Counted from the first letter of the stretch, positions 1-9,967 are shown. The stretch: 64,000 nt of DNA from Maribacter halichondriae (GCF_027474825.1 NZ_CP107030.1:2362529-2426528); one strand, 5' to 3'. The notes: generated from the sequence alone by a model not told the origin. Numbers and translations: made by a program.

Positions 1-2
1 GC

Positions 3-560
3 ATTGTAAAGCCCGAAATTGAAAACGAATTGGGAAAGGATATTCGCAACGGGGCTATCGTTATGGCGTTGAAACGACTCTCCGACGATCTTGAATTTCG
101 TGCGACCCATAAGATAATCAAGGTTCTGAAAAATATTGGCGAAATTACCGTACGTTCTTCCCTTACCGATTTTACCTTTCTGGTCTCCGATACCATTTTG
201 GAAAACCAAACGCAACTGCTGAAAGAAGTAAATAAGAACAAAGATGTTTTTTATACCTCTTCACGTGGTGTGAACGAACTCAATATCGTAGTCAGTAACA
301 TTTTAGATCGCACGGTAGAAGCACTTTTTGAAAATGAGCGATGCACCCAAAAAGCTGAAGAATTATCGTCTATCACCGTGAAACTTCCTGCGGAGAATGT
401 TTCCGTACCCGGAATTTATTATTTCATTTTTCAACGTCTGGCTTGGGAAGGTATTGTATTGTACGAAGTCATTTCAACCACTAACGAGTTTACGATTCTG
501 GTCGATGACAATCAGGTCGATATTGCCTTCAAGACCATTAAGGATTTAAAGACGCTTTAA
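3..560 (+). CDS. ACT-domain protein, 5'-truncated by the window edge
   Basis: The reading frame is open from base 3, so the start lies upstream of the window. A TTG at 30 is in frame but there is no reason to prefer it. The visible 185 residues look like two ACT-type regulatory folds: a first unit around residues 30-95 and a second at the C-terminus that opens with 'VPGIYYFIFQRLAWEGI' and closes with a strand-helix pair (FTILVDDNQVDIAFKTI). This resembles the amino-acid-sensing half of aspartokinases, but no kinase part is visible here. A ligand cannot be named. It is followed by an inverted-repeat element and a gene on the opposite strand. Confidence 0.7.
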   Translation: MVKPEIENELGKDIRNGAIVMALKRLSDDLEFRATHKIIKVLKNIGEITVRSSLTDFTFLVSDTILENQTQLLKEVNKNKDVFYTSSRGVNELNIVVSNILDRTVEALFENERCTQKAEELSSITVKLPAENVSVPGIYYFIFQRLAWEGIVLYEVISTTNEFTILVDDNQVDIAFKTIKDLKTL

Positions 561-565
561 TATAC

Positions 566-684
566 GCATTCGCGATCTCGATTTATCGGGAGAAGCGATC
601 TGTTGAATTTTATCGGAGGATTCAATTGTCTTTTCGATAATAGAAAAGACAGATTACTTCGTCGCTTGCTCCTCGTAATTGCGT
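566..684. repeat. Inverted-repeat (REP/MITE-like) element filling the intergenic gap
   Basis: The gap between the ACT gene and the next stop codon is filled by two inverted arms. The left arm (about 566-604) contains 'TTATCGGGAGAAGCGATCTG', and the right arm (about 648-684) contains 'AGATTACTTCGTCG' and 'TCCTCGTAATTGCG'. The arms share ACAGAT-type inner ends and CGCA(A)TT-type outer ends, so the element could fold into a long imperfect hairpin. The left arm is nearly the same as the intergenic sequence at 17679-17720. This marks a dispersed family. It could also serve as a terminator for the two converging genes. Confidence 0.6.
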
Positions 685-2010
685 CTAATTATTCAAAAAA
701 TCCACTACTTCTTTATCGGTTTGGGGGTTAGCGATAATACGTTTCTCCTTGTCCAAAATAAAATAGGTGGGTGTACGCTGAATGGCATAGGCCTTGGCAT
801 ATTCGCTCTCCCATTTACCCAGGGCGATGACATGTTCGAAATGATCCAACTTTGCAGATTCGATTTTCCAGTTTGCTTCATTGGCCTCCAATCCTACGGC
901 CAGAACCTTAACATCATCGTTCGACGTCAATTTTTTATGCAAAGGTGGAAGCTCTTTGAGGCAATGCGAACAGGTGCTGCTCCAAAAAATAACGACGTAG
1001 CACTCCGCGTCTTCCCATTCGCTTAATTTTTTGGTGGTATTTCCATCTTTCCAAGTGATTTCAGGAGCTTTTGCACCATTACGTATGCGATTGTTTACTT
1101 CGATATCCGCAATGATTTTTTGATTGTCCGTGATTTGGGCAAGATTTTTTAAATAGGTAGTGAAGACAAAATCGGCAGTATCGTTAAAACCGCTTGCATT
1201 CGCGATATTCCATATTTTATGAAAAATATGCATCTGATAGGAGGAACCCGTGTCTTTTAGTTTTTCGTGTATGGTCCTTATATTTTCTTGTAAGGTCTTT
1301 TCGGTTTCTGTCTTTGAGATTCTTTCTGTGCTAATCGGGGTGAAGACATAGTTGGTCAATTTATCGGTAAGAAAACCCGAGGCCTGTAATATTGGATTCT
1401 TAACATCGAGATGTTTAAAGAACTGATCTTTCTTATGTTGCCAATAGGTTTCCGTAGTTTCATACTCCGAAGGAATATAAGGTCGGTTGGCCTTTACAAA
1501 GTCGTGCACCATCATATTCTTGGTGCTTTGCTCGTAGGCGGTCTGTATATCTTCCAGTTTTTCGCCTAGTTTCTTATAGGCCTCCTTGTCCGTATCTGTT
1601 TTCCCGCTGGCATAAAAGTCCATAAATTCTTGTTTGACCCCGGTAATTTCCCTGAAGTAAGCGTTGAAGATTTTGTTCTCTTCCGAGGAAACGAATGAAA
1701 TTCCCTTTTGGGCATCGAAATTGAATTGAATATTTTCCTTTCCGTTATATAGAACATCAAAATAGAACTCCTCTTGTGGTATGCCGTAGACCAGACGATA
1801 CATTCCCGCAGGTGCGTTCGGGGGAATCTGCATGCTGAACTTTCCGTCATTTATAGCAGTATCGGCTACATATCCTTGGGTGCCGGGCTGCAGCCCGTAT
1901 GCGATTAACCAAGTGTAATCCTTGGTGGGAGAAAAGGTGCCCGAAATAGTATATTGGGCACGTACGGAAAAGGCCATGGTCAGGACCAAAACAAAAAGTA
2001 GTTGTTTCAT
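685..2010 (-). CDS. TlpA-like thioredoxin-fold protein with N-terminal DUF4369-type domain
   Basis: Exported thiol-disulfide protein of about 441 residues. I start it at the ATG at 2010, which gives a clean signal peptide (MKQLLFVLVLTMAFSVRAQ). An in-frame ATG at 2073 overlaps the upstream stop as ATGA but would put 21 polar residues before the signal. An N-terminal beta-rich region (about 20-125: 'ISGTF...WLIAYG') matches DUF4369 architecture. A helical middle follows, and the C-terminal thioredoxin fold (about 305-441) carries the redox motif C347-S-H-C350 in 'FWSSTCSHCLKEL' and the cis-Pro loop 'RTPTYFILD'. Family members act in the periplasm or at the surface as reductases for cytochrome c maturation or unknown substrates. 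The upstream gene is a serine hydrolase. Confidence 0.85.
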   Translation of the reverse strand: MKQLLFVLVLTMAFSVRAQYTISGTFSPTKDYTWLIAYGLQPGTQGYVADTAINDGKFSMQIPPNAPAGMYRLVYGIPQEEFYFDVLYNGKENIQFNFDAQKGISFVSSEENKIFNAYFREITGVKQEFMDFYASGKTDTDKEAYKKLGEKLEDIQTAYEQSTKNMMVHDFVKANRPYIPSEYETTETYWQHKKDQFFKHLDVKNPILQASGFLTDKLTNYVFTPISTERISKTETEKTLQENIRTIHEKLKDTGSSYQMHIFHKIWNIANASGFNDTADFVFTTYLKNLAQITDNQKIIADIEVNNRIRNGAKAPEITWKDGNTTKKLSEWEDAECYVVIFWSSTCSHCLKELPPLHKKLTSNDDVKVLAVGLEANEANWKIESAKLDHFEHVIALGKWESEYAKAYAIQRTPTYFILDKEKRIIANPQTDKEVVDFLNN

Positions 2011-2069
2011 AACAGAATTTGAATTAAATATAGGTACAAATGGAGGCTTACTATTTGATTTTTTGTTCT

Positions 2070-3368
2070 TCATTGCCCCTTTGTTGTAAGGTTTTGGTCG
2101 TTCGCCCAGTTCCCGTACACAGCATCACGGAAGCTTTTGTGTAGTCCGATACCATCATAGGGGAATAGTTGCACGAATAGCACGGCGGTCAAATCGTTTA
2201 CGGGGTCTACCCAAAAGAGTGTACTTGCGGCTCCGTCCCAAAAAAACTCACCGACTACGCCCATATTTTCTTCAGCATTGATAGGAGGCGCTACGCGAAC
2301 GGCAAAATCGATACCGAAACCGACTTGCCCTTTGCTGGGTAGAAAGTGTCGTTTGATCACGCTGTCGGCCAGTTGGTTGGTGGCCATTAATTTTACGGTT
2401 TCGGGTTTAAGGATCGTGACGGAGTCCAACCTACCTTTATTGACCAACATTTGGGCAAATTTCATATAATCGTCGAGGGTCGAGGTGAGTCCCGAGCCAC
2501 CTCGGGTCAAGGGCCATTTTTTGATATAATTTTCATAGGTGATGGTATCTCGTTCCAATTGTCCTTCTCCCGTTCTTCGGTAGAGTGCTGCAAACTGGTC
2601 GTGGTCTTCTTCGGGAATAAAATAGCGGGTCTTGTCCATACCCATCGGATCCAATACATGCTCACGTACATAATCACTATAGGGTTGTCCTGAAATACGC
2701 TCCACTAAAAAAGCCTGTACATCCACCGAAGAACCATACAGCCATTCCTCCCCTGGGTGAAATGTCAAAGGCGTCTGGCCCATAATTTCAGCCATCTGCA
2801 TCAAGGTGTTTTCACGGTTGAGGGCATCGACTTCGGAAACTATTTTTCCCAAACCGGAAGTGCCTCCACTGCCAAAACCTGCCGTATGCCGGGTAATGTC
2901 ACGAATAGTAATTTCACGGTTTACATCTTCCAAGATGGGGTTGCCCTGTGCGTCTTCACCCACGTACACTTTCATGTTTTCGAACTCAGGAGCGTATTTT
3001 GAAAGCGGGTCGTCGAGGTCGAATTTCCCTGCTTCGTAGAGGGTCATCAAAGCTGTACCGGTAACAGGTTTGGTCATCGAATAGATCTGAACAATGGTAT
3101 TGCGATCCATTTTTTTACTGGCTTCGCGATCGGCATACCCGAAAGCGTTATAGTATACTTCTTGGCCTTTTTCAAAGATCAGGGCGGAGACGCCTGCGAT
3201 GTTTTTAGAATCAACGAAAGCATTTAGAGTTGAATCGATACTGGTTTTTGTAGTTTCGGTAATTATTTTTGCTTCGTTTTCAACGATAGATTCTTGCTTT
3301 GGAGTTTCCTTGCAGGTGGAGAAAAGTAGTACTGTCAGTGATAGAAAAACTATGAGTTTGTATTTCAT
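2070..3368 (-). CDS. Serine hydrolase, class C beta-lactamase / D-aminopeptidase-like lipoprotein
   Basis: Exported beta-lactamase-superfamily serine hydrolase of 432 residues. A lipoprotein signal ends at 'LLFSTC' (C19). The S-x-x-K motif is 'SMTK' (Ser97, Lys100), the Y-x-S/N-like motif is 'YGSS' near residue 211, and a late 'FFWDGAAST' segment replaces the KTG box, as is usual in class C-like esterases and peptidases. The substrate is unknown (a peptide, ester or lactone is possible); true antibiotic resistance is unlikely from the motifs alone. Its stop lies about 60 bases from the signal-peptide start of the TlpA-like gene, so the two are probably co-transcribed. Confidence 0.85.
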   Translation of the reverse strand: MKYKLIVFLSLTVLLFSTCKETPKQESIVENEAKIITETTKTSIDSTLNAFVDSKNIAGVSALIFEKGQEVYYNAFGYADREASKKMDRNTIVQIYSMTKPVTGTALMTLYEAGKFDLDDPLSKYAPEFENMKVYVGEDAQGNPILEDVNREITIRDITRHTAGFGSGGTSGLGKIVSEVDALNRENTLMQMAEIMGQTPLTFHPGEEWLYGSSVDVQAFLVERISGQPYSDYVREHVLDPMGMDKTRYFIPEEDHDQFAALYRRTGEGQLERDTITYENYIKKWPLTRGGSGLTSTLDDYMKFAQMLVNKGRLDSVTILKPETVKLMATNQLADSVIKRHFLPSKGQVGFGIDFAVRVAPPINAEENMGVVGEFFWDGAASTLFWVDPVNDLTAVLFVQLFPYDGIGLHKSFRDAVYGNWANDQNLTTKGQ

Positions 3369-3578
3369 TGGATATGATTTTTTTGAAGGCCGTTATTGAG
3401 CGGTTTGAAGATACGGAAAACTGTTTTCAAAAATGGTGTTCATATTAATCGAGCCATTATTAAATCATAAATTAAAATGAAATAACTTTTGATGAACTAT
3501 AAAATAGTGACAGACTATCTTCAAAAAGGTTTTTCTAAAATACCGCCGCAACTATGTAACTTAAAAACACAAAATCTT

Positions 3579-4868
3579 TTACTTTGTCAATCTCCATTTC
3601 GCACGCGGCTTCCTCGATAATAGTGCATTGGCCTCAGAATCTCCGATGAATCTTTCTTTCTTGGAGTTCCACTGAAGTTTTCTTTTCAATCGGTACGAGA
3701 TGAGGCCTAGATGCATGGGTAGGGTCATCTCACGGGCATAGGCTAAATTTGATTCGGGTTGGGTCCGTGACTTTACTGCATCTACAAAATTCTGTTGGTG
3801 GCCCGGGGAGCGTAAGATACTTTGGGGTGTTTCGGGAATATCGGTCACCGTTTCACCATTGATGGTAATTTCACGGGTGCTATAATCGCAAATCAAGGTA
3901 CCCTTGTCACCTTCAAAATAAGCTCCAATACCTCGCTCTGCCGCACCCGGTACATTGGGCGGTTCGGTAGTCCAATAGAGGTTTAGCCCGTCGAATTCAT
4001 AATCGATATCGATCCATTTGGGAGTGTCGGCGATACCTGCCGCTTCTTCCCCGCGCGCTGAAATACTTCGTAAGCCCTTGGGTTCCATAGCCCAGAAAGC
4101 CACATCGGCAATATGGCACCAAAAATCCGCAAAGAAGCCTCCGGAGTAATCTAAAAAATATCGGTACGTAAAGTGACATTTCTCAGGTACATAATCTACA
4201 TAGGGTGCCGGCCCCAGCCACATGTCCCAATTCAACCCCTTGGGCACGGCCACAGGTTTTGGGTTGCCCAAATCAGGCGGAGCTCCTGTTTTCCATAAGC
4301 GAACCGTATGTACGTTGCCAATGGCCCCTGACTTGATAATCTCCACTACACGGTGGTAGTTATCGGTGGCATGTATCTGGGTGCCCATTTGAAAAATGCG
4401 GTTGTGCTTTTCCAAGTGTTTTAGCATCATTTGCCCCTCTTTGACATCGTAGGAAAGTGGTTTTTCACCGTATACATCCTTTCCGGCCTGAAAAGCCATG
4501 GCCGCAATCTGGGCATGCCAATGGTCGGGTGTGGCACAGGTAATGGCGTCAATATCTTGACGATCTAAGATTTGTCTAAAATCACCATACCCTTTGACCT
4601 TTTTTCCAGGTTGTAAGGTCTCCATGGTTTTTAGGCTGCTAGCCAGGTGACCTTCATCGACATCACAAAGGGCTACGACATCCACCTCTGGTAATCCGGT
4701 GAACCATTTCATATGGTTGTTTCCCATGCCGCCCACACCGATATGCGCCACCTGTAGGCGATCGCTTGCGGCGAACTTGCCGTATGCCGAGGGTAAAAGG
4801 GTAAGGCCTAAGAGCCCTAGGCCCGTTTGTTTTATAAATTCTCTACGCGGTTGGTCTTTTGATTGCAT
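3579..4868 (-). CDS. Gfo/Idh/MocA-family oxidoreductase, Tat-exported
   Basis: NAD(P)-dependent sugar-type oxidoreductase of about 429 residues. The ATG at 4868 is chosen because it places the Tat motif right at the N-terminus ('RREFIKQTGLGLLGL'); an upstream in-frame ATG at 4907 adds 13 atypical residues. The Rossmann motif 'IGVGGMGNNH' and the family signature 'GEKPLSYD' are clear. The C-terminal half carries the W/H-rich substrate sheet ('WCHIADVAFWAMEPKG'). Members oxidise or reduce sugars, inositols or amino sugars in the periplasm of Bacteroidota; the substrate is not predictable here. It is divergent from a similarly Tat-like aldo/keto reductase, suggesting a shared promoter region and a carbohydrate theme. 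Confidence 0.85.
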   Translation of the reverse strand: MQSKDQPRREFIKQTGLGLLGLTLLPSAYGKFAASDRLQVAHIGVGGMGNNHMKWFTGLPEVDVVALCDVDEGHLASSLKTMETLQPGKKVKGYGDFRQILDRQDIDAITCATPDHWHAQIAAMAFQAGKDVYGEKPLSYDVKEGQMMLKHLEKHNRIFQMGTQIHATDNYHRVVEIIKSGAIGNVHTVRLWKTGAPPDLGNPKPVAVPKGLNWDMWLGPAPYVDYVPEKCHFTYRYFLDYSGGFFADFWCHIADVAFWAMEPKGLRSISARGEEAAGIADTPKWIDIDYEFDGLNLYWTTEPPNVPGAAERGIGAYFEGDKGTLICDYSTREITINGETVTDIPETPQSILRSPGHQQNFVDAVKSRTQPESNLAYAREMTLPMHLGLISYRLKRKLQWNSKKERFIGDSEANALLSRKPRAKWRLTK

Positions 4869-5015
4869 ATGCCTAGTTTTTGGTTCACTTAAATATAGGG
4901 AAACCAAAAGACAAAACCTTAGTTGCGTTCAACAGCATAATCTCATTTCACAAACACTTAACAAATCGCTATTAAAAAATGCGTAAATTCATAGATCACT
5001 TTTGTAATTACCGTG

Positions 5016-5939
5016 ATGCATTATTCTCGAAATGAATTTTTAAAAGTTTCCGGTGCTGCGGGCCTGGGGCTTTTGACGGCACCTTCTTTATTTGCTTTTG
5101 AGAATCAAGAAAGTATGCGATTGCGAGCGATACCATCAACAGGGCAAAAAATACCGGTGGTCGGTTTGGGCACATGGCAGACCTTTGATGCCAAGGGAAA
5201 TCAAGCAACGTTGGAGACTTTAAAACAAGTGCTTATCGAAACGAATCGACTTGGGGGTGTGGTAATCGACTCCTCGCCCATGTACGGCAGTTCGGAGGCT
5301 ACGGTGGGCCAGTTGACGGCAGCACTCCCCAGCCAAAATGATTTCTTTTATGCCACCAAGGTCTGGACTTCTGGCAAACAGGCAGGCATCAATCAGATGA
5401 ACAGTTCTTTTGAAAAAATGCGACGAAAAACCATGGATCTTATGCAGATCCATAATCTGGTCGATTGGGAGACCCACGTTAAAACCCTGAAAGCTTGGAA
5501 AGAGGAGGGAAAGATTACCTATTGGGGGCTTACCCATTATGTCGATTCGGCCCATGCGACGCTAGAAAAGATTATCCGTCAAGAAAAACCCGATTTTGTA
5601 CAGTTCAATTATTCCATTCGCTCGCGAAATGCCGAAAAATCCCTGTTCGATACCTGCCAAAAGAATGAAACGGCGGTCATTATCAACCAGCCCTTCGAAA
5701 GTGGAACGCTTTTTCGAACGGTAAAAGGAAAGGCACTCCCAGATTGGGCCGCGGACTATGATATTACTTCTTGGGGGCAGTATTTTCTAAAGTTTATTCT
5801 ATCCCATAAAACGGTGACCTGCGTAATTCCCGGTACTTCAAAACCAAGACATGCCATTGACAATATGGGCGCAGGCTACGGTACATTTCCCGATATCAAG
5901 GGTAGGGAGAAAATGGTGACTTTTTTAAAATCTTTATGA
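5016..5939 (+). CDS. Aldo/keto reductase with N-terminal export signal
   Basis: Aldo/keto reductase of about 307 residues. The ATG at 5016 is preferred; an adjacent GTG at 5013 is also in frame. The N-terminus ('SRNEFLKVSGAAGLGLLTAP') resembles the Tat-like leaders of neighbouring oxidoreductases but lacks a strict twin arginine. The catalytic tetrad is visible: Asp and Tyr in 'VIDSSPMYGSSE', Lys in 'FFYATKVW', His in 'LMQIHNLV'. The NADPH-binding C-terminal part includes 'VIPGTSKP'. The substrate is unknown. It is divergently arranged with the Gfo/Idh/MocA gene and is followed by a small hairpin. Confidence 0.85.
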   Translation: MHYSRNEFLKVSGAAGLGLLTAPSLFAFENQESMRLRAIPSTGQKIPVVGLGTWQTFDAKGNQATLETLKQVLIETNRLGGVVIDSSPMYGSSEATVGQLTAALPSQNDFFYATKVWTSGKQAGINQMNSSFEKMRRKTMDLMQIHNLVDWETHVKTLKAWKEEGKITYWGLTHYVDSAHATLEKIIRQEKPDFVQFNYSIRSRNAEKSLFDTCQKNETAVIINQPFESGTLFRTVKGKALPDWAADYDITSWGQYFLKFILSHKTVTCVIPGTSKPRHAIDNMGAGYGTFPDIKGREKMVTFLKSL

Positions 5940-6017
5940 TTCGGTCCTAGGTAAAATACTCTTAAGATTGAGGCGGGCGTCACTTGCAAGTTGAAGTTTT
6001 GTCTATCGGTCTTAAAA

Positions 6018-6034
6018 AACACTCAAAAAGTGTT
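6018..6034 (+). terminator. Short hairpin after the aldo/keto reductase
   Basis: AACACT and AGTGTT arms around a CAAAA loop sit about 80 bases after the aldo/keto reductase stop and just before the stop of the converging TerB-like gene. There is no strong T-run after it on the plus strand, but an A-run precedes it (6014-6019), which gives a U-tract on the minus strand. It may therefore mainly end the TerB-like transcript. Confidence 0.4.
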
Positions 6035-6061
6035 AGGGTAAAATTGGAAAGTCTATTTTAA

Positions 6062-6409
6062 TCAATAATTCGAGGTGGCACCAATCCCCATGGAATCAAA
6101 AATTGTTTCCATCAGAGTAGTTTCCTTTTCATGTACAAAGCCATCTGAGACGGCCACTTCTTCTAAAATGTCTATCAAAGCCAATTTTTTGGGCCTTGGC
6201 ATTTCGCGAAGAATTCTTAGGACTTGTTCTCGGGAAAAGTTACGAGCCTGTAAGATAAAGTTGCTGTCAAAATCGATGCGGTGCATCAATCGGTTCAGGG
6301 CGCTGATTTCTGCCTTATGAATAGTGCCGTCTGCAAGAATAACAGAATCAACAGCACGTACAATAGCTAGCTTTTCAACTACGTTAAAGTCTTCTGTGGT
6401 TGGTACCAT
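6062..6409 (-). CDS. TerB-like small helical protein
   Basis: A 115-residue, mostly helical soluble protein. The pattern 'AIVRAVDSVILADGTIHKAE' followed by 'ILEEVAVSDGFVHEKE' is the duplicated acidic D-G-x-(I/V)-x-x-x-E turn of TerB/TerB-like folds, which can bind metal. The role in the cell is unknown; TerB proteins are linked to tellurite or stress responses, often at the membrane. A second gene of this type lies at 18849-19272. It is preceded by about 145 bases without a gene and then by mfd on the same strand. Confidence 0.65.
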   Translation of the reverse strand: MVPTTEDFNVVEKLAIVRAVDSVILADGTIHKAEISALNRLMHRIDFDSNFILQARNFSREQVLRILREMPRPKKLALIDILEEVAVSDGFVHEKETTLMETIFDSMGIGATSNY

Positions 6410-6554
6410 GATTTCTAATTGTGGGTTAGAAAGCGACGAAGTTAGACAAAAATATGGTTGTACTTAATCGTTGCGGTGAGTATTTATTAAGAAGTTTTTA
6501 ACAGTTTTTTGATCAACGTAAAAGGCTAATGGGTGGATGTTTGGCTAGCATTAA

Positions 6555-9500
6555 TCAGTCGATGATTGACTCGACCGATTTCCTAAATTCAAATAGAGCT
6601 AAGGCTTCTAAGGCCTTTTCGACGGAGATAACACCTTCAAAAACCAACAACAAGCGCAGCCCGTTCCGGGTTTGTTTCTCCTTCATTTTACACTGTTGGG
6701 GATGACTTTGCACAAATTGCAAAACTTTGGTAAAAGCTGCACTTTGGTAAAATTCGGATTGTTGGTCGGCGATAAAGTAACCAATCAATTTACCTTTTTT
6801 CATAACGACTCTTTCCAATCCGATACTGTTGGCGATCCATTTGATGCGAACGGAATTTAATAAATCCTCGGCCTGAGAAGGAAGTTCTCCAAAGCGATCG
6901 ATCAGTTGCGCTTCGAATTTTTGTAACCCTTCTTCGTTTTTTACCTGATTAAGTTCCGTGTAAAGATTCAGGCGTTCGGTAATGTTGTTGATGTAATCAT
7001 CGGGAAACTGCAATTGAAAATCAGAGTCGATTTGGGTCTCTTTGACAAAGACCTTTTCTTTATGCCCTTCCACTTCGTCATAAAGTTCTTTGAATTCAGT
7101 TTCCTTGAGTTCATCAATGGCTTCGGCCAAAATTTTCTGATAGGTTTCAAAACCAATTTCATTGATGAATCCGCTTTGTTCGCCGCCCAACAGATCTCCT
7201 GCTCCACGAATTTCAAGATCTTTCATGGCGATATTGAAGCCGCTGCCCAATGCGGTAAATTGCTCCAAAGCCTCGATGCGTTTTCGCGCATCGGTGGTCA
7301 TTACATCGTAGGGGGAGTAATAAAATAGCAAAAAGCCTTTTTATTACTACGGCCCACGCGACCGCGCATTTGATGCAAATCGCTTAGTCCGAAATTGTTG
7401 GCGTTGTTGATAAAAATAGTATTGGCATTGGTTACATCGAGTCCGCTTTCAACGATGGTGGTCGAAACCAGAACATCGAACTCCCCGTTCATAAAGGCCA
7501 ACATCAAGGTCTCCAATCTCTTGCCCTCCATTTGACCATGACCAATACCAACTTTTGCATCGGGAACGAGGCGCTGGATCATTCCGGCAACTTCCTTGAT
7601 GTTCTCAATGCGATTATGGATAAAGAAAACTTGTCCACCGCGCTGGATTTCATAACTGATAGCATCGCGAATGGTTTCCTCGGTAAACCGAATAACGCGA
7701 CTTTCGATGGGATATCGGTTTGGTGGAGGCGTATTAATGACAGACAAATCCCGGGCAGCCATCAAACTGAATTGCAGGGTTCTCGGAATAGGCGTTGCCG
7801 TCAACGTTAATACATCAACATTCTCTTTGATGGCCTTTAACTTGTCTTTTACCGATACCCCGAATTTTTGTTCCTCATCAACAATTAGTAATCCCAAATC
7901 TTTGAACTTTACATTTTTGTTGACCAATTGGTGGGTTCCGATAATGATATCGACTTTTCCGGAAGCTAGATTTTCCAGAGTTTCCCGACGTTCTTTGGCG
8001 GTACGAAAGCGGTTGAGGTAATCAACGGTCACAGGCATTTCCTTCAAGCGTTCTTTAAATGTACGATTATGTTGGAAGGCCAAAATAGTAGTCGGCACGA
8101 GTACAGCGACCTGTTTGCCGTTATCAACGGCCTTAAAAGCGGCCCGAATGGCAACCTCGGTTTTTCCAAAACCTACATCGCCGCAGATGAGGCGATCCAT
8201 AGGGCGTTCACTTTCCATGTCGCGTTTTACATCTTCAGTGGCCGTGCTCTGGTCGGGGGTATCCTCATAGATAAAAGAAGCTTCGAGTTCATTCTGGAAA
8301 TAACTGTCAGGATCGTATTGAAAACCTTTTTCCAAGCGGCGTTTGGCGTAGACTTTTATTAGGTCGAAAGCAATTTTCTTGACCCGTGTTTTGGTCTTTT
8401 GTTTAAGTTTCTTCCAAGCTGCGGAACCAAGTTTGTAAATTTTAGGAACGGCACCATCCTTACCGTTGAATTTTGAGATTTTATGTAATGAATGAATACT
8501 AACGTAAAGTGTATCACGGTCGCCGTACATCAATTTGATTGCTTCCTGCTTTTTGCCTTCGACATCGATTTTTTGGAGTCCTCCGAATTTACCGATCCCA
8601 TGATCGATATGGGTAACGTAATCGCCAATTTCCAATTTGGTGAGCTCTTTGAGGGTAATGGCCTGTTTTTTGGCATAGCCATTTTTTAGATGGAATTTAT
8701 GGTAACGCTCAAAAACCTGATGGTCGGTATAACAGACAATTTTTTGATCATCATCAATAAAACCCTGGTATAACGGAAAAACCAATGTTTGATAATGTAC
8801 GTGCTCGTTAGCATCCTCAAAAATGGCGTGGAACCGTTTCGCCTGTTGCTCGCTGGCACAGAAAATATAGTTGGTATAACCTTTTGCTTTGAACTGGTTG
8901 AGGTTTTCAATAAGTAGATCGAACTTTTTGTTGAACGAGGGTTGGGGCTTGGTCCGAAACGCGATTTCGGAACCCTGAACTTCTTTCAGGGTCTCTTTAC
9001 CCCTAGAAAGTGTAATCAATCCAAACCCTTCCAATTGCTTCCTAAAACTTTCGGAGTTCATAAAAAGTTCCTCGGGTTCGGCATGTTTGATCTCCTTGGA
9101 GAGCTTTTCAAAGGCTTCTATTGCCTTCCCGAAGAAATCATCCAAACGGTCAAAAAGTAAATCGGTATTCTTGGCAAAAATGATGGTTTCAGAGGAATTA
9201 TAGTTCAGGAAACTTTCCCTTTTTTCTTCTAAAAGTTTATTAGCCACATTGGGAATGATACTGATTTTCTTGACCTTTTCGGTAGATAGCTGCGTCTCCA
9301 CATCGAACGTTCGAATGCTCTCCACTTCGTCCCCAAAAAATTCGATACGATAGGGTTCGTCATGCGAGAAGGAAAAAACATCGACAATACCCCCACGAAC
9401 AGAAAACTCGCCCGGTTCCGTAACGAAATCGACCCTTTTGAACTGGTATTCGAAGAGCACCTCGTTCAGAAAGTCGAGCGAAAGTGAATCTTCCAATTTT

Positions 9501-9967
9501 ATTTTCAGGGTGTTTTTTTCAAGTTCCCTGCGGGTAACCACCTTTTCAAAAAGCGCATCGGGATAGGTTACGATGACTGCTGGTTTTTTGCGGGAGTTGA
9601 TGCGATTTAAAACTTCCGCTCGCAATAAGACATTGGCGTTATCGGTTTCCTTGATTTGGTAAGGTCGGCGGTAACTTCCAGGGTAGAACAACACGTCTTT
9701 TTCGCCGATCAGTTGCTCAAGATCGTTGAGGTAATAGGCCGCTTCTTCCTTGTCGTCGAAAATCAGGAGAAAAGGTTTGTCTGCCTCTTTGAATACATCC
9801 GAAAGGACAAAAGATAAGGAGGAGCCGGTTAAGCCTTTTAATTGAATTTTGGTCCTAGCGAGAGACCCCTCGACTGCGCTCGGGGTGATATTTTCGGCAA
9901 TAGCATCCCGCAGTTTCCTTGTTTTTGGAGACTGTGAAAACACTTCCTGAATGCTAACCTTCGACAA
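6555..9967 (-). CDS. mfd: Transcription-repair coupling factor Mfd, split by a one-base frameshift
   Basis: Mfd removes stalled RNA polymerase and recruits UvrA to damaged template strands. The N-terminal 884 residues contain the UvrB-like damage module, the RNA polymerase-interacting domain ('LEIGDYVTHIDHGIGKFGG'), and the translocase motifs (Walker A 'CGDVGFGKTEVA', 'DEEQKFGV' as the DExx box, 'TATPIPRTLQ', 'HQMRGRVGRS'). The frame ends early after 'CYFITPP', and the remaining 250 residues (LEIRGAGDLLGGEQSG and the C-terminal TRCF domain) continue in another frame. A single missing base in the G5 run at 7311-7315 explains this: one more C on the coding strand gives '...ITPPYDVMTTDARKR'. The corrected length, about 1,135 residues, fits the family. 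A dispersed repeat is embedded near the N-terminus. Confidence 0.93.
9864..9888. repeat. Dispersed 'CTCGACTGCGCTCG' repeat inside mfd
   Basis: The core CTCGACTGCGCTCG (9869-9882) is flanked by CCC and GGGGTGA, giving a small hairpin. The same 14-base core occurs in an intergenic hairpin at 34442-34455, and a related form is inside the DNA ligase gene at 16621-16642. Here it is translated in frame as 'ITPSAVEGSLAR', near residue 30 of Mfd, ahead of the first conserved domain. Confidence 0.65.

Noticed and set aside
566..684. Small non-coding RNA gene or riboswitch.
   Set aside because: The sequence is explained as a dispersed inverted repeat with copies elsewhere in the window.
2011..2073. 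Longer start for the TlpA-like gene that overlaps the upstream stop (ATGA).
   Set aside because: It adds 21 polar residues before an otherwise perfect signal peptide starting at 2010; kept only as an alternative.
7301..7331. Programmed frameshift in mfd.
   Set aside because: The run is only five bases and no known stimulatory hairpin or recoding in mfd exists; an indel is simpler given eight other such cases.
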